From Candidatus Kapaibacterium sp. (GTDB lineage Bacteria > Bacteroidota > Ignavibacteria > Kapaibacteriales > WFXC01): a stretch of DNA of 64,000 bases. A model generated the notes under the pieces. That model ran no database searches. It worked only from the letters and a program-made list of their open reading frames with translations, and was not told where the DNA came from. This document shows positions 7,809-19,258 of the stretch, piece after piece. Within the stretch, counting starts at the first letter, position 1. The number at the start of each line of letters is the position of its first letter. The stretch is from NCBI GenBank assembly GCA_015490805.1, contig WFXC01000004.1:1-64000 (forward strand), read 5' to 3'. Made by a program: the position numbers and the translations under genes.

Positions 7809-10133
7809 ATGGAAGCAACCGAGACGAAACAGTCTCTATCCATAGAAAAAATCATCCTGCCCGTCACTGGAATGTCGTGCGCCGGCTGTGCTGTCAGCAT
7901 TGAATCGATGTTGAAAGTGCAAAAAGGGGTTTTTGCAGTCCGGGTCAACCTGAGTGACAACACGGTGCTGATTGAATATGATCCTGCTCAGATCACGCTT
8001 CCAGAGCTCCGGGACGTTGTTCGCAGCATCGGCTATGATCTGGTTCTTCCCGACGAGCAGGCGCAACTGGAAGCAATCAAATCCTTCCGCAAAAAAGAGC
8101 TACGTACAAAGCTGCTGGTTGGCATCGGGTGCAGCGTGCCCTTAGTGATTCTCTCAATGTTCATCCCCCCATTTCCTGCTTCGCCCTGGATCCAGCTTTT
8201 TCTTGCCATTCCTGTGGTATTCTACACCGGACAGGAGTTTTTCCGCAATAGCTGGAAACAGTTGCGGCACAAAACCGCCAATATGGATGTATTAGTCGCT
8301 CTGGGCACAGGGAGTGCTTTTTTGCTGAGCCTTGCGGTGACACTCTTCCCTTCTTTTTTCGCTCAACTGGGCACCGGTGTTCACGTGTACTATGAAGCAG
8401 CAGCAGTGGTGATTACCCTAGTCCTTCTGGGGCGGTACCTGGAAGAAAACGCAAAGGAACGTACAACGGATGCTATTCGCCGGCTCATAGAACTCCAGCC
8501 GCAATTTGCCTTGGTTGAACGCGACGGTCAGTGGATTACGGTGCCCCTGCAGGCAGTGCATCCGGGTGACAGAGTTTTAGTGCGTCAGGGAGAAAAGATT
8601 CCGGTTGACGGCGCTGTACTCGAAGGACAGGCAGCCGTAGATGAAAGTATGCTTACCGGTGAACCGCTCCCGGTGAACAAAGCGCCCGGCGATCCTGTGT
8701 TCAGTGGAACCATTGTACAGGATGGCACTTTGATCATCCGTGCTGAGCAAGTCGGGGAAAGAACGTTGCTGTCTCAGATCATCCACTTTGTTAAACAGGC
8801 ACAGGCACAGAAGCCGCCGATCCAACGTCTGGTCGACCGCATTGCGGCTGTCTTCGTCCCGGTCGTCGTCGGCATTGCTTTGCTGACTTTCATTATCTGG
8901 CTCATCTGGGGACCATCCCCCTCGTGGCTGTTTGCCTTTACGGCTGCGGTCTCTGTGCTTGTTATTGCCTGTCCGTGTGCCTTAGGACTGGCAACACCCA
9001 CAGCGCTGACTGTTGGCATTGGTAAAGCAGCCGAATACGGCATTTTGATCAAAAACATCGAGGCAATTGAGCACATTCGGACGATCGATACCATCGTTTT
9101 TGACAAAACCGGCACGATCACGCAGGGTGATCCTCAGGTTGTCGATATACTATGGCTGATCGATGATCCAGCCCAGCAGCAGTTGCTGATTCAGCAAATC
9201 ATTGCAGCGGAACAGCGCTCCACCCATCCGCTGGCACAGGCAATTTTGCACTTCTTCCAGCCCACCCATTCTCCTGATGGCATTGCACCAGCCCAACTGG
9301 AAACGATCGCTGGCAAAGGACTTCGCGCCACCTTTGGCAACACCATTATGCTGCTGGGCAATGAACAGCTCTTACGCGACGCTGGCGTTACGCTGCCATC
9401 CAAAGTGCGTCAGTTCGTTGACTCCCATCGCCAGCAAGCACACACCCTGGTTTTCGTTGTTGCCGATACAGTAATCCAGTGTGTCCTCGCTATTGCCGAT
9501 CCTCCAAAACCCGAAGCAGCAGCGGTGGTACAATTTCTCCGATCCCGCGGCTATCAGGTCATTCTGCTTACTGGCGATCATCAAACAGCGGCGGAAGCGC
9601 TGGCTCGCCATATCGGTTTCGATCAGGTCATCGCTGAAGTCTCTCCTTTAGACAAAGGAACGGTCATCGCCCGATTGGAAGCTGAAGGGAAACGCACGTT
9701 GATGGTTGGCGATGGCATTAACGACGCACCAGCTTTAACGAAAGCAACGATCGGCGCAGCGATGGGCACCGGTACTGACGTCGCTATCGACGCAGCGGAT
9801 ATTGTCATCATCCGCGGCAATCTGGAAGCGCTGCCGCATTTTCTGGCAATTGCCGAACGCACCGCTCGAACGATCAAAGAAAATCTGTTCTGGGCATTTG
9901 CCTACAACGTACTGGCAATTCCCATTGCCGCTGGAGCATTGTATCCGTTCACAGGATGGCTGCTGAATCCAATGATCGCTGGTGCTGCAATGGCGCTGAG
10001 CTCGGTGTCTGTCGTGACGAACAGCCTGCGGCTCCGACGCTTCACTCCCCCAACTGTGCTAAAACCTCATCAGGAGAGCGTGGCGGCACCACCAGCACCT
10101 GCTCCTCGCGATCCACAACCACTGCACCAGTAG
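7809..10133 (+). CDS. copA: Copper-type heavy-metal translocating P1B ATPase
   Basis: A 774-residue inner-membrane pump that exports Cu(I) (or Ag) from the cytoplasm at the cost of ATP. One N-terminal HMA domain carries GMSCAGCA (about residues 19-26). Membrane helices follow, with the TGEP actuator motif near residue 285. The CPC metal-site motif ([14 protein letters not shown]) is near residue 386, the phosphorylated DKTGT near 432, the P1B-specific HP dipeptide (STHPLAQ) near 472, and [10 protein letters not shown] near 634. CPC plus the CxxC HMA fits the Cu(I) subgroup. The start has only a weak upstream CAGG. The C-terminal tail is Pro/Ala-rich, and the last 92 bp overlap rqcH on the other strand. 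No metallochaperone or regulator gene lies nearby. Confidence 0.95.
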   Translation: MEATETKQSLSIEKIILPVTGMSCAGCAVSIESMLKVQKGVFAVRVNLSDNTVLIEYDPAQITLPELRDVVRSIGYDLVLPDEQAQLEAIKSFRKKELRTKLLVGIGCSVPLVILSMFIPPFPASPWIQLFLAIPVVFYTGQEFFRNSWKQLRHKTANMDVLVALGTGSAFLLSLAVTLFPSFFAQLGTGVHVYYEAAAVVITLVLLGRYLEENAKERTTDAIRRLIELQPQFALVERDGQWITVPLQAVHPGDRVLVRQGEKIPVDGAVLEGQAAVDESMLTGEPLPVNKAPGDPVFSGTIVQDGTLIIRAEQVGERTLLSQIIHFVKQAQAQKPPIQRLVDRIAAVFVPVVVGIALLTFIIWLIWGPSPSWLFAFTAAVSVLVIACPCALGLATPTALTVGIGKAAEYGILIKNIEAIEHIRTIDTIVFDKTGTITQGDPQVVDILWLIDDPAQQQLLIQQIIAAEQRSTHPLAQAILHFFQPTHSPDGIAPAQLETIAGKGLRATFGNTIMLLGNEQLLRDAGVTLPSKVRQFVDSHRQQAHTLVFVVADTVIQCVLAIADPPKPEAAAVVQFLRSRGYQVILLTGDHQTAAEALARHIGFDQVIAEVSPLDKGTVIARLEAEGKRTLMVGDGINDAPALTKATIGAAMGTGTDVAIDAADIVIIRGNLEALPHFLAIAERTARTIKENLFWAFAYNVLAIPIAAGALYPFTGWLLNPMIAGAAMALSSVSVVTNSLRLRRFTPPTVLKPHQESVAAPPAPAPRDPQPLHQ

Positions 10134-11682
10134 GCATCCGCTTATTCTTGCGCACATACTTTCGCAGGGTGCAGATCACTGGCACAAGGGATGCCTGCCG
10201 CTCTGCGGAATAATAGGCAGCTAAGGATGCCACGGCTTCCAGCACGTCTGGCGATGGCGGCTTTGCCGGACGGAATACGACGTGTGCCCCCGTGACATTT
10301 CGTGCGTGGAACCACCAATCATTCGGCTTTGCCCATTGCACCGTTACGTAGTCATTGCTTCTGGCGTCTTTGCCAATAGCCACAATGCCCCAGTCGCCAA
10401 GCTGCAAGCGGCGAAACGGCTGCGTCGATGCCGATGCATCCTTCGTTGACGCAAGAAAAGCTCGCCACTGCGGGTACGTTTTCACAAACTGCCGGAGCTC
10501 TTTCTCACTGCTTAGTTGCTGTACCTGCTCCCATTGCTGCCGGAGCTGTGCTAATTCCTGTTGTGTCCGCTGCTGCTTTGCTGTCAGCAATGCCACTTTT
10601 TCCCGCAGCGCTTTCTGTTTGCCATAGTATCGCTGCGCATTTTCCAGCAGGGATCTGGAAGGCTCCAGCGGGATGCACCACGTCTTTCCCTCCCAGTCGC
10701 GAAGCTGGATCTCGCGCAGTCCCTTCCGATGGAGTGCTGGCTGTGTCAAAAGGAGATCGCCAAATCGCTGATACTGCTCCATCCGTTCGTGCAGTGCTTC
10801 AATGGAAAGGTTGTGCAGCGTCTGTTCCGCCTTCCGAATTCGCTGCTGCAACTGCCGTGCTACGACCTGTCGGAACTGCCGCAGCATTTCCCATTCTTCC
10901 GCCATCCGCTTCCACCGCCGAATGCCTCCGGTGATACTCTCCACTTTCTCCAGCAGCTCCACTGGCTGCTGTAATGGCACCAGTGAAAGCAGGGGCAATG
11001 GCGCCTCTGATCGGTAGAGATAAACGGTTTCCGAAGTCTGACACGCTTGCACCAATGCAATTGCTGCCTGCTCAATCTGCTGACGCTGCGATGCAGAAAG
11101 CTGCTGCAACGGCGTCGCAGGATCAATACCTACTCGCCACAACACTTCCCGTGCATACAGATTTCCAAGACGCCACTGCGCACGTGCGACTGCCCGGAGT
11201 ACAGGAATTTCTCCAGCAAACGCCTCCAATGGCTGTGGTTGCCATTCCGAATCCAGTGCCTTGCTGGCTTCTGCAAGCCGATCCTGCTTCAAAGCGGCAA
11301 CAATGTTACCAGCTTCCTGCCAAATTACCACATTATTGCGCCGTCCGCCGACAAAGATCATCAGCAATGATGTCCCATCATCCAGATGGAACTGCACGAT
11401 TCGAGAATCGCGATACAGGTCGATGTCTACAATGCGCTTTCCCTGCACGAAGGAGCGAAACAATGAAACCCGCTGTCGCGGTTTCTGCCAGGACAAAGGC
11501 AGGAGAAAACAGGCACTCAATCGTGGATGAATGCTACAGACCAGCCCTCGTTCTTTTCTTCCCTGCCGCAGCCACACAACACACTCTTCTTTGCGAAAGG
11601 TAAACACTTCCTCGATTTCCGCCCCACGGTATGGCTGCAAAGCAGCAACAAGGCGTTTCAATGTAAAATAGTGGGTCGGCAT
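10042..11682 (-). CDS. rqcH: NFACT family ribosome quality-control protein (RqcH-like)
   Basis: A 546-residue protein of the NFACT (FbpA/RqcH/NEMF) family. In other bacteria RqcH binds the stalled 50S-peptidyl-tRNA complex and directs C-terminal alanine tailing of the nascent chain. The N-terminal NFACT-N region includes [12 protein letters not shown] near residue 112. A central coiled coil (roughly 255-420) follows, then the NFACT-R domain containing [28 protein letters not shown] in part, with the usual Trp-His-Ala-Arg signature (WFHAR). Length is close to the family norm. I could not confirm the family's catalytic Asp-Arg pair by eye. The 3' end overlaps copA tail to tail by 92 bp. Confidence 0.88.
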   Translation of the reverse strand: MPTHYFTLKRLVAALQPYRGAEIEEVFTFRKEECVVWLRQGRKERGLVCSIHPRLSACFLLPLSWQKPRQRVSLFRSFVQGKRIVDIDLYRDSRIVQFHLDDGTSLLMIFVGGRRNNVVIWQEAGNIVAALKQDRLAEASKALDSEWQPQPLEAFAGEIPVLRAVARAQWRLGNLYAREVLWRVGIDPATPLQQLSASQRQQIEQAAIALVQACQTSETVYLYRSEAPLPLLSLVPLQQPVELLEKVESITGGIRRWKRMAEEWEMLRQFRQVVARQLQQRIRKAEQTLHNLSIEALHERMEQYQRFGDLLLTQPALHRKGLREIQLRDWEGKTWCIPLEPSRSLLENAQRYYGKQKALREKVALLTAKQQRTQQELAQLRQQWEQVQQLSSEKELRQFVKTYPQWRAFLASTKDASASTQPFRRLQLGDWGIVAIGKDARSNDYVTVQWAKPNDWWFHARNVTGAHVVFRPAKPPSPDVLEAVASLAAYYSAERQASLVPVICTLRKYVRKNKRMPTGAVVVDREEQVLVVPPRSPDEVLAQLGE

Positions 11683-12035
11683 TTGATGGTCTGTCCCGGA
11701 TCAATTTTTAATCTCGCCGGAATGAACGCATTGGAGGCAAAGAAAATTTCCCGGCGGACAACTTTCTGACAAAGCAGTTTCTCACCTGCTGCTATTCCCC
11801 TCTGCCGGCATCCGCTTCCACAAGTCGCTTTCAATTCTTGATTTTCCTCCGGGTGATCCAGCTCTCTGCTCCGCAACTACCCTTTTTCTATCGCACCGCT
11901 CTCCAGAATATGCAGCAAAGCAATGGGGACACGAAGCACCAAACACCCTGCAAATCATTTCCCGTGCGTCCAGCCTTTTACTCCCTTCAGAACTTTGCTC
12001 TCGACGGTCGCGCACTGATTGCAGCAAGCGCTTCG
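11683..12035. other. Intergenic region without recognisable gene
   Basis: A 353-bp gap between the stop of methylmalonyl-CoA mutase and the start of rqcH, both on the minus strand. It must contain the rqcH promoter, but no clear -35/-10 or TAnnTTTG element, terminator or RNA fold is evident. The short frames in it have no ribosome site or family resemblance. Confidence 0.5.
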
Positions 12036-14180
12036 TTATTCTTCCTGTGCTGCCAGTTGTTGATGGAGTTCGCGCAGATCTTTCAACAATCGCTCTGCAA
12101 TATCCAGGATATTGGTGCCGGGGGGGAAAATTTCTTTGACCCCTGCCTGGTAGAGTGCCTCGTAGTCCTTTGGCGGAATGACACCACCGACCACCACGAG
12201 AATATCATCCACGCCCTGACGACGCAACTCTTCGATCAGCAGTGGTACCAGGGTTTTATGAGCGCCTGCTAAGGTTGAAACACCAATAATGTGCACATCA
12301 TTTTCGATCGCCTGCTTTGCTACCTCCTCTGGCGTCTGGAACAGCGGACCAATATCCACATCAAATCCCAGATCTGCCAGGGCAGAAGCAATGACCTTTG
12401 CCCCCCGGTCGTGCCCATCCTGTCCCAATTTTGCAACCAGGATCCGGGGACGTCGACCAAACTCCTGTTGGAATGCTTCTACCTGCTCCAGAATCTGCTG
12501 GAATCGCTCATCGTTCTGGTACTCGGAACGATAAACTCCCAGAACGGTATGGGGTGGCGCTTCGTATCGACCAAAAACTTTTTCCATCGCTGCTGTGATT
12601 TCACCTACCGTTGCTCGAAGACGAGCTGCAGGAATTGCCACCTCCAGCAGATTCCCGCCCTCAGCGGCAACCTTTGTAATTGCCTCCAGCGCCTGTTGCA
12701 CTGCTTCATTGTCGCGTTCCGCCTTAATTTTCTCCAATCGGGCAATTTGCCGCTGCCGAACTGCCGTATTGTCAATTTCCAGCACCTCAACGTCCGGCTC
12801 ATCCTCCGGCTGGTACTTGTTCACTCCCACGATGACTTCTTTCCCCTGTTCAATCCGGGCTTGCCGACGCGCCGCTGCTTCTTCGATCATCCGCTGAGGA
12901 ATACCGGACAGGATCGCTTTTGTCATCCCACCCATCTCTTCTACTTCCTGAATGATCTGCTTTGCCGCCTGCATCAACTCGTGCGTAAGCGATTCCACAA
13001 AATACGATCCGCCCAGTGGATCGACCGTTCGGGTCACCTGGGATTCTTCAGCAATGATCAGTTGCGTGTTCCGCGCAATTCGAGCAGAAAATTCCGTCGG
13101 CAATGCCAGTGCTTCATCGAACGAATTGGTATGCAACGACTGCGTCCCACCCAGCACTGCTGCCAGTGCTTCTAAGGTGGTGCGGATGATGTTGTTGTAT
13201 GGATCCTGTGCCGTCAAACTCCACCCGGACGTCTGACAATGCGTGCGAAGCCGCAAAGAATGGGGATTTTGCGGATGAAACTGCTGCATCAACTCCGCCC
13301 ACAATGTTCGCGCTGCCCGCAACTTGGCAATTTCCATAAAGAAGTTCATTCCAATGGCGAAGAAAAAGGACAATCGGGGTGCAAACTGGTCAATATCCAG
13401 CCCACGACGCAGGGCATACCGAACGTATTCCAGCCCATCAGCTAAGGTAAATGCCAGCTCCTGGACAGCCGTTGCCCCTGCTTCGTGAATGTGATAACCG
13501 CTGATGCTAATCGGATTAAAGCGCGGAATGTGCCGACTGCAATATTCAATGATGTCAGCCACTATGCGCATCGACGGTTCCGGAGGAAAAATGTAGGTGT
13601 TCCGAACCAGAAATTCCTTGAGAATATCATTCTGGATCGTTCCACTCAATTGCTGCTGCGTTATGCCCTGCTCTTCAGCCGCTACGATGAACATTGCCAT
13701 AATGGGAATTACGGCACCATTCATCGTCATCGAAACAGAAATTTTGTCCAGGGGGATGCCATCGAACAAAATTTTCATATCCTCCACCGTATCGATGGCA
13801 ACCCCAGCTTTGCCAACATCTCCAACGACTCTGGGATGATCCGAATCATAACCCCGATGGGTTGGAAGATCAAATGCCACTGACAACCCTTTTTGCCCTG
13901 CAGCTAACGCCTTCCGATAAAAAGCGTTCGTTTCCTCTGCGGTTGAAAATCCTGCGTACTGGCGAATTGTCCACGGACGGTTCGTGTACATCGTGGCATA
14001 CGGTCCCCGCGTGTACGGGGGCAAGCCGGGATAGGTTTCCCGGTACCCGATTGCTGCTAAATCTGCCGCTGTGTACAACGGCTGGATCTCAATCCCTTCC
14101 GGCGATCGCCATACCAGACTTTCCGGCTCTTTGCCTTTTAACTCCTTCCTGGCAACTGCTCGCCACTCTTCGTACCGCAT
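12036..14180 (-). CDS. scpA: Methylmalonyl-CoA mutase, single-chain B12-dependent
   Basis: Interconverts (R)-methylmalonyl-CoA and succinyl-CoA using adenosylcobalamin. The 714 residues from ATG 14180 align end to end with the E. coli ScpA type. An upstream in-frame GTG at 14252 would add 24 residues with no homology. The N-terminal TIM barrel shows [40 protein letters not shown] and [12 protein letters not shown]. The C-terminal cobalamin domain has the base-off signature [11 protein letters not shown], then [12 protein letters not shown] and VVGGVIPP. No small subunit, epimerase or MeaB GTPase gene is adjacent. It is divergent from the threonine dehydrogenase gene. With catabolic neighbours it probably serves propionyl-CoA disposal or a succinyl-CoA/propionyl-CoA route. 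Confidence 0.96.
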   Translation of the reverse strand: MRYEEWRAVARKELKGKEPESLVWRSPEGIEIQPLYTAADLAAIGYRETYPGLPPYTRGPYATMYTNRPWTIRQYAGFSTAEETNAFYRKALAAGQKGLSVAFDLPTHRGYDSDHPRVVGDVGKAGVAIDTVEDMKILFDGIPLDKISVSMTMNGAVIPIMAMFIVAAEEQGITQQQLSGTIQNDILKEFLVRNTYIFPPEPSMRIVADIIEYCSRHIPRFNPISISGYHIHEAGATAVQELAFTLADGLEYVRYALRRGLDIDQFAPRLSFFFAIGMNFFMEIAKLRAARTLWAELMQQFHPQNPHSLRLRTHCQTSGWSLTAQDPYNNIIRTTLEALAAVLGGTQSLHTNSFDEALALPTEFSARIARNTQLIIAEESQVTRTVDPLGGSYFVESLTHELMQAAKQIIQEVEEMGGMTKAILSGIPQRMIEEAAARRQARIEQGKEVIVGVNKYQPEDEPDVEVLEIDNTAVRQRQIARLEKIKAERDNEAVQQALEAITKVAAEGGNLLEVAIPAARLRATVGEITAAMEKVFGRYEAPPHTVLGVYRSEYQNDERFQQILEQVEAFQQEFGRRPRILVAKLGQDGHDRGAKVIASALADLGFDVDIGPLFQTPEEVAKQAIENDVHIIGVSTLAGAHKTLVPLLIEELRRQGVDDILVVVGGVIPPKDYEALYQAGVKEIFPPGTNILDIAERLLKDLRELHQQLAAQEE

Positions 14181-14282
14181 TGCGTCCACACCTTTTACGT
14201 CTGGAACAAAACGTCTTTGTGACGACGAACGATCTTTCTCATTCGTTCGCACCGGGGTACTCGGTAGCTTCAGAGCTTTTGG

Positions 14283-14290
14283 TATCTTTG
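14283..14290 (+). promoter_or_regulatory. TAnnTTTG promoter-like element (TATCTTTG) before tdh
   Basis: TATCTTTG lies 24 bases before the ATG of the threonine dehydrogenase gene. No good -33 TTTG is visible, so the call rests on the -7 element and its recurrence before other genes here. Confidence 0.35.
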
Positions 14291-14314
14291 CAAAAACAAT
14301 GGCGGGAGAAAATG

Positions 14315-15343
14315 ATGAAACACGTGCTGATCACAGGGGCGAACGGCGAAATTGGTCACGGTCTCATTCAGCAGCTTGCCCAGCAGGCAGACGTTGCAAT
14401 TTATGCACTGGACTTACATCCTTTAGATCCAGCGCTTCAACAACACTGTGCGCTGGTTCAGCAAGGGGATATTACCGATCCCCGAAGCCTCGCTGCTTTT
14501 CAGGATGTATCGATCGACCAGATCTTTCATCTCGCTGCAATCTTATCAACCAGCGCAGAGAAACAGCCTGAAACAGCGCATCGTGTCAACATCGAAGGAA
14601 TGCTCAACATCCTGACATTTGCCCAGCGCAATGGTCAGCAGTTTAACCACAGGGTCACGGTTCTTTTCCCCAGTTCCATTGCGGTTTACGGCATTCCCTC
14701 TCTGGCTCAAAAACACTCAGCAGGACCCGTCACCGAAGATCAGTGGGTCACTCCCATCACAATGTATGGTGCAAACAAAGTGTACAGTGAACTGTTGGGC
14801 AGATACTACAGCGACTTCTACCGATTGCTGGATCCACACACCACGCGCTATGTCGATTTCCGCTCTGTCCGTTTTCCCGGAATCATCTCAGCATTTACGC
14901 TACCAACAGGTGGCACCAGTGACTATGCGCCGGAAATGCTGCATGCTGCCGCTCAGGGAAAACCCTACGCCTGCTTTGTCCGCGAAGATACCATCATCCC
15001 CTTTATGGTAATGCCAGACGCGGTCAATGCCCTGCTCTGGCTGGCGCAGGCTCCCGGTGAGCAGTTAACACGGAGGGTTTACAATGTCCAGAGTTTCAGC
15101 TTAACCGCTCAGGAATTTGCCGATAAAGTGCGCCAATTTTTCCCCAATTTCCAGATCACATTCGATCCGGACCCGCAGCGCCAGCGCATTGTAGACAGTT
15201 GGCCCGCTGCCGTGGATGATTCCGCTGCCCGCCGCGACTGGAACTGGCATCCCCACTACGACGTAGAACGTGCATTTACGGAATATCTGATTCCCAACAT
15301 TCGTCGACGATATGCAACAGAGACCGTAGCATCAGAGCAATGA
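14315..15343 (+). CDS. tdh: L-threonine 3-dehydrogenase, SDR (epimerase-like) type
   Basis: Extended short-chain dehydrogenase of 342 residues. SDR-type Tdh oxidises L-threonine to 2-amino-3-ketobutyrate with NAD+. The start (14315, the second of two adjacent ATGs at 14312 and 14315) has GGAG six bases upstream. The N-terminal Rossmann motif is TGANGEIG, with the acidic NAD-specific residue in ALDLHP. The catalytic YGANK (Y-x3-K) follows, then RFPGIIS and a GGTSDYAPE segment. The C-terminal [17 protein letters not shown] is the signature that separates SDR-type Tdh from sugar epimerases. It heads a plus-strand run with a YyaL-like gene and proline dehydrogenase, which fits amino-acid catabolism. 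The partner Kbl ligase is not in the window. Confidence 0.88.
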   Translation: MKHVLITGANGEIGHGLIQQLAQQADVAIYALDLHPLDPALQQHCALVQQGDITDPRSLAAFQDVSIDQIFHLAAILSTSAEKQPETAHRVNIEGMLNILTFAQRNGQQFNHRVTVLFPSSIAVYGIPSLAQKHSAGPVTEDQWVTPITMYGANKVYSELLGRYYSDFYRLLDPHTTRYVDFRSVRFPGIISAFTLPTGGTSDYAPEMLHAAAQGKPYACFVREDTIIPFMVMPDAVNALLWLAQAPGEQLTRRVYNVQSFSLTAQEFADKVRQFFPNFQITFDPDPQRQRIVDSWPAAVDDSAARRDWNWHPHYDVERAFTEYLIPNIRRRYATETVASEQ

Positions 15344-15374
15344 TTGAACAAACAACCACAGAGGACTTCCTGGA

Positions 15375-17597
15375 ATGGAACGAAAAACCGGATTGGGTCG
15401 AATCCCATCGATGGTGCTGGTTCTATGGAGCTTCCTTTTCGTGCTCCTCAACCTGCACTGCCAGAACCACTCTTTGCCACAGTCATCAGGATCATCAATG
15501 GAACACGCAACGGATAGCACCCGACCGCGCTACACCAATGCGCTGATCCACGAAAAATCTCCCTATCTGCTCCAGCACGCGCATAACCCGGTGAACTGGT
15601 ATCCGTGGGGACAGGAAGCGCTCGAGAAAGCGAAAAAGGAAGATAAACCCATTTTCCTCAGCATCGGCTATGCTACGTGCCACTGGTGCCACGTGATGGA
15701 AAAAGAATCCTTCGAAGATGAGGAAGTGGCTACGCTGCTGAACGCTTACTTCGTTGCGATCAAAGTCGACCGGGAAGAACGCCCCGACATCGACGCTGTG
15801 TATATGGAAGTCTGCCAGGCAGTCACAGGCTCCGGTGGTTGGCCCCTATCGGTTTTTCTCACACCCGATCTCAAACCATTTTTTGTCGGCACGTATTTCC
15901 CAAAAGAATCCCGCTACGGTCGACCGGGGTTTGTAGACATCCTGCGGCAAATCGCCTATCTCTGGGAAACTGACCGCAAAAAACTGCTGGAATCAGCACA
16001 AAAGATTGTCGATGCACTTGCAACCCGTCCCAACCTGACGGTTAACCTTTCGCCAACGATTATCGATTCTGCGATCGCGCTCTACAAACAGCGGTTTGAT
16101 CCAGCGTATGGTGGCTTCGGAACGGCGCCGAAATTCCCTTCGCCCCATAACCTGCTCTTTCTGCTCCAGCAATTTGTCAAAACTCAGGATTCAACATTGC
16201 TCCACATTGTCACCACCACCCTTCGGCACATGCGCTACGGCGGCATTTACGATCACCTGGGTTTTGGCTTCCATCGCTACAGCACGGATCAACAATGGCT
16301 GGTGCCTCACTTTGAAAAGATGCTCTACGATCAGGCAATGCTGCTGCTTGCCTATACCCGCGCAGCGCAACTGACCGAAGAACCGCTGTTCCGCCAAACA
16401 GCGACTGAAATTGCAACGTACGTTCTGCGAGATATGACCCATCCGGAGGGGGGCTTTTTTTCTGCAGAGGACGCCGATAGCGAAGGAGAAGAAGGAAAAT
16501 TCTATGTGTGGACATATGAAGAACTGAAGCAAGTACTGTCACCGGAGGAATTCCGCCTTCTCGAAACCGTTTTTGAAATTCAACCGGACGGAAACTTCCG
16601 GGAAGAAGCTTCGGGACGCCCAACGGGTAAAAACATTCTACACCGAACCCAAAGCGATGCAGAAGCGGCGCAGCAATTGGGGCTGGACATCGATCAGTTT
16701 CGCCATTCCTTCGAGAAAGTTCGCCAGAAATTATTTGCCATCCGGGAGAAACGGGTCCACCCACTCAAAGATGACAAAATCTTAACGGACTGGAACGGAC
16801 TGATGATCGCAGCCTTCGCCGTTGCTGCCCAGGCTTTTGGTGATGCACACTATCGGCAGGCAGCAGAACGTGCGTGGCAATTTATCCACACGCACCTTGT
16901 CGACGATCAGGGGCACTTGTTCCATCGATGGCGGGACAATGATCGCTCTGTTCCTGCACTGCTGGATGACTATGTGTTTTTAGCCTATGGCGGATGGGAG
17001 CTATACCGGGCAACGCTCAACCCGCAGTACTTAGAACGCTCCATAGCGCTGTTGCGAACAGCTATCGATCAATTCTGGGACAGTACTGCTGGCGGATTTT
17101 TCCAGACCTCAGCAGCGCACCAACAGCCATTGTTCCGTCATAAAGATGCCTACGATGGCGCCTATCCCTCCGGCAATGGTATTGCCGCTACGCTGCTGGC
17201 ATATATCGGACACCTGACCAGCGATACCGTCTTCCTCAACGATGCTGAACGTACCATTGCGGCTTTTGGCAAGTATCTCCAGCGTTATCCCATTGGTTTT
17301 GCCCAATCCCTGATTGCGTTCGATTTTCTCCAATCGCCCAAGCGGGAAATCATCATCGCGGATACAGCCCCGGCTGAGCACAATGCAATGCTGCACTTTG
17401 TGCAACGACAGTTTCTCCCTTACACCGTTTTTGCATACAATGACGGATCTGAGGTCATTCAGAAACTGATTCCCTACATCCAATCCCAGACCCCCGTTGA
17501 TCAGCGCAGCACTGCATACATCTGCCGAAACTATGCGTGTTTAGCTCCGATCACAGATTACGCCGAATTTCAGAAGCAGTTCGAACAACGTCCATAG
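15375..17597 (+). CDS. Thioredoxin-domain protein, YyaL/SSP411 (DUF255) family
   Basis: A 740-residue protein. The N-terminus has a hydrophobic segment (about residues 13-28) ending in LNLHC, which could be a signal or lipoprotein anchor although the lipobox is poor. The DUF255 thioredoxin-like domain follows from about residue 52, with [17 protein letters not shown] and the CHWC active-site pair at 102-105. The rest is an (alpha/alpha)6-barrel region ([38 protein letters not shown]) like cellobiose-epimerase folds. The biochemical role of this widespread family is not established. It lies 31 bp after tdh and 4 bp before proline dehydrogenase, so it belongs to the same transcription unit. Confidence 0.9.
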   Translation: MERKTGLGRIPSMVLVLWSFLFVLLNLHCQNHSLPQSSGSSMEHATDSTRPRYTNALIHEKSPYLLQHAHNPVNWYPWGQEALEKAKKEDKPIFLSIGYATCHWCHVMEKESFEDEEVATLLNAYFVAIKVDREERPDIDAVYMEVCQAVTGSGGWPLSVFLTPDLKPFFVGTYFPKESRYGRPGFVDILRQIAYLWETDRKKLLESAQKIVDALATRPNLTVNLSPTIIDSAIALYKQRFDPAYGGFGTAPKFPSPHNLLFLLQQFVKTQDSTLLHIVTTTLRHMRYGGIYDHLGFGFHRYSTDQQWLVPHFEKMLYDQAMLLLAYTRAAQLTEEPLFRQTATEIATYVLRDMTHPEGGFFSAEDADSEGEEGKFYVWTYEELKQVLSPEEFRLLETVFEIQPDGNFREEASGRPTGKNILHRTQSDAEAAQQLGLDIDQFRHSFEKVRQKLFAIREKRVHPLKDDKILTDWNGLMIAAFAVAAQAFGDAHYRQAAERAWQFIHTHLVDDQGHLFHRWRDNDRSVPALLDDYVFLAYGGWELYRATLNPQYLERSIALLRTAIDQFWDSTAGGFFQTSAAHQQPLFRHKDAYDGAYPSGNGIAATLLAYIGHLTSDTVFLNDAERTIAAFGKYLQRYPIGFAQSLIAFDFLQSPKREIIIADTAPAEHNAMLHFVQRQFLPYTVFAYNDGSEVIQKLIPYIQSQTPVDQRSTAYICRNYACLAPITDYAEFQKQFEQRP

Positions 17598-17601
17598 AAC
17601 G

Positions 17602-18531
17602 ATGCTAAATGCTGTACTCAGCAAACTGTTGCCCCTCATTCCCCGACCCATCGTCTGGCGCGTTGCCCAGCAGTACATTGCCGGCGAAACACTGGACGAT
17701 GCGCTGCGGGTCATCCGACACCTGAATGCTCACAACATCAAGGCGACAGTGGACGTACTGGGTGAATTCGTGCATTCGCGGCAGCAGGCAACCGCTGCCC
17801 GCGATATGTATCTGACGGTACTGGATGCTCTCGAAGCTCAGCAGCTCAAATCGGGCATTTCGGTGAAGTTAACCTCCCTGGGTATGGACATTGACGAGGA
17901 CTTTTGCTACGACAATCTCAAAGCAGTAGTAGCCAAAGCCCGGCAGCGCCACCGATTTGTCCGCATCGATATGGAAAATTCTCCATACACAACGCGTACC
18001 CTCCAGATGTACAAGCGCCTGCGCGCCGAGGGGTACGACAATGTTGGCGTGGTCATTCAGGCTTACCTGAAGCGGAGTCCGCAAGACATCGAAGACTTAG
18101 CCCAATATAAAGCTTCGGTCCGGCTGTGCAAGGGCATTTACAACGAGCCACCAGAAATTGCCTATCAGGACCGGGAAGCAATCCGAGCTCAATTCAAAAA
18201 ACTGCTGCTGATGTTGTTCGACTACCAGATGTTTGCTGCCATCGCTACGCACGACGAACAACTTATTCGCTTTGCCATTGCGGAAATTCACAAGCGACAA
18301 CTCACTTTTCGATCATACGAATTTCAAATGCTGCTGGGCGTCCGTGAGCGACGCCGCAATCAACTGGTGCGACAAGGATATCCCCTGCGGGTCTACGTCC
18401 CGTTTGGCAAAGACTGGTATGGATACTCCATTCGTCGGCTTAAGGAAAATCCGTATATGCTCTGGAGCATTATCAAAAACACGATCCGATCGCCGCAGCA
18501 ACTGTTGAGGGCACAAAGCGACCAAGGATAA
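17602..18531 (+). CDS. Proline dehydrogenase (PRODH), monofunctional
   Basis: FAD-dependent oxidation of proline to pyrroline-5-carboxylate, passing electrons to quinone at the membrane. At 309 residues it is the short monofunctional form lacking the P5C dehydrogenase half of PutA. Family marks include SVKLTSLG (about 93-100), the VRIDMENSPYT strand, GVVIQAYL, RLCKGIYNEP and ATHDEQLI. The C-terminal YEFQMLLGVRERRRNQLVRQGYP segment carries the paired Arg residues that bind the proline carboxylate, followed by VRVYVPFG-like LRVYVPFGKDWYGY. It starts 4 bp after the YyaL-like stop, which indicates translational coupling. The P5C dehydrogenase gene is elsewhere. Confidence 0.95.
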   Translation: MLNAVLSKLLPLIPRPIVWRVAQQYIAGETLDDALRVIRHLNAHNIKATVDVLGEFVHSRQQATAARDMYLTVLDALEAQQLKSGISVKLTSLGMDIDEDFCYDNLKAVVAKARQRHRFVRIDMENSPYTTRTLQMYKRLRAEGYDNVGVVIQAYLKRSPQDIEDLAQYKASVRLCKGIYNEPPEIAYQDREAIRAQFKKLLLMLFDYQMFAAIATHDEQLIRFAIAEIHKRQLTFRSYEFQMLLGVRERRRNQLVRQGYPLRVYVPFGKDWYGYSIRRLKENPYMLWSIIKNTIRSPQQLLRAQSDQG

Positions 18532-18583
18532 TGCAACTTCAGCAGCTACGGAGTGAACCTATTCACAAAGTCAATGTTCTGCG

Positions 18584-19033
18584 ATGGTGTGGTTCCAGAC
18601 GCTCATAACAGTCCGTGCGCCACGGCGCGGCTTTCATTTGATCACAGATACGATCGTTCAGCATCTGGAGTCAGACCTTCGCCGCATCGACATCGGAATG
18701 CTCCATCTGTTCATCCAGCACACCAGTGCCAGCTTAACGATCAATGAGAATGCCGATCCGACCGTCCGGCAGGACTTTGAACGCTTCTTCTCGCATCTGG
18801 TCCCGGAAAATCTTCCGCTGTACACCCACACCTTAGAGGGTCCGGACGATATGCCGGCACATCTAAAGGCATCGCTGCTTGGCAACTCTCTTCTTATTCC
18901 GATTACAGGTGGCACGTTGAATCTGGGAACGTGGCAGGGCATCTACCTCTGTGAACACCGGAACCATCCTCCGCAGCGACGCATCGTCGCAACTGGGTGG
19001 GGAACAAACGCTTCGCAAAGCGCTGATATGTAG
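18584..19033 (+). CDS. YjbQ/UPF0047 family protein
   Basis: A 149-residue single-domain protein of the UPF0047 family, annotated in databases as a secondary thiamine-phosphate synthase because overexpression of family members rescues thiE mutants; the natural role is unclear. Conserved marks are HTSASLTINENADP (mid-protein, with the metal-site His), GPDDMPAHLKASLLG, and GTWQGIYLCEHR near the C-terminus. Length is normal. It follows proline dehydrogenase by 52 bp on the same strand and may be the last gene of that unit. Confidence 0.92.
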   Translation: MVWFQTLITVRAPRRGFHLITDTIVQHLESDLRRIDIGMLHLFIQHTSASLTINENADPTVRQDFERFFSHLVPENLPLYTHTLEGPDDMPAHLKASLLGNSLLIPITGGTLNLGTWQGIYLCEHRNHPPQRRIVATGWGTNASQSADM

Positions 19034-19211
19034 TGCGTTTATCGAGTTTTTCCTTCTTCGTTTCCTCTCTCTTGCATTTTTCCCGATTTCAGCATATCAG
19101 GCTCTATCCATTCCATCGCTTTTTCGAGATTTGTCCTTTTTATACACTTGCCTTCCTCCATAAAGTTTGACCGCTGCCACATTCCAGCGCTGCATTTTGG
19201 AGTAATTTGCG

Positions 19212-19219
19212 TATATTTG
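19212..19219 (+). promoter_or_regulatory. TAnnTTTG promoter-like element (TATATTTG) before the chemoreceptor
   Basis: TATATTTG lies 39 bases before the chemoreceptor ATG. The -33 region is poor. Confidence 0.35.
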
Positions 19220-19258
19220 AATTCTACATGGTTACCGAAACAAAAGGGGAACAAAGCG

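Noticed and set aside
11782-12027. An 81-codon minus-strand frame in the rqcH upstream gap
   Set aside because: No ribosome site, Arg/Ser/Cys-rich and no recognisable fold.
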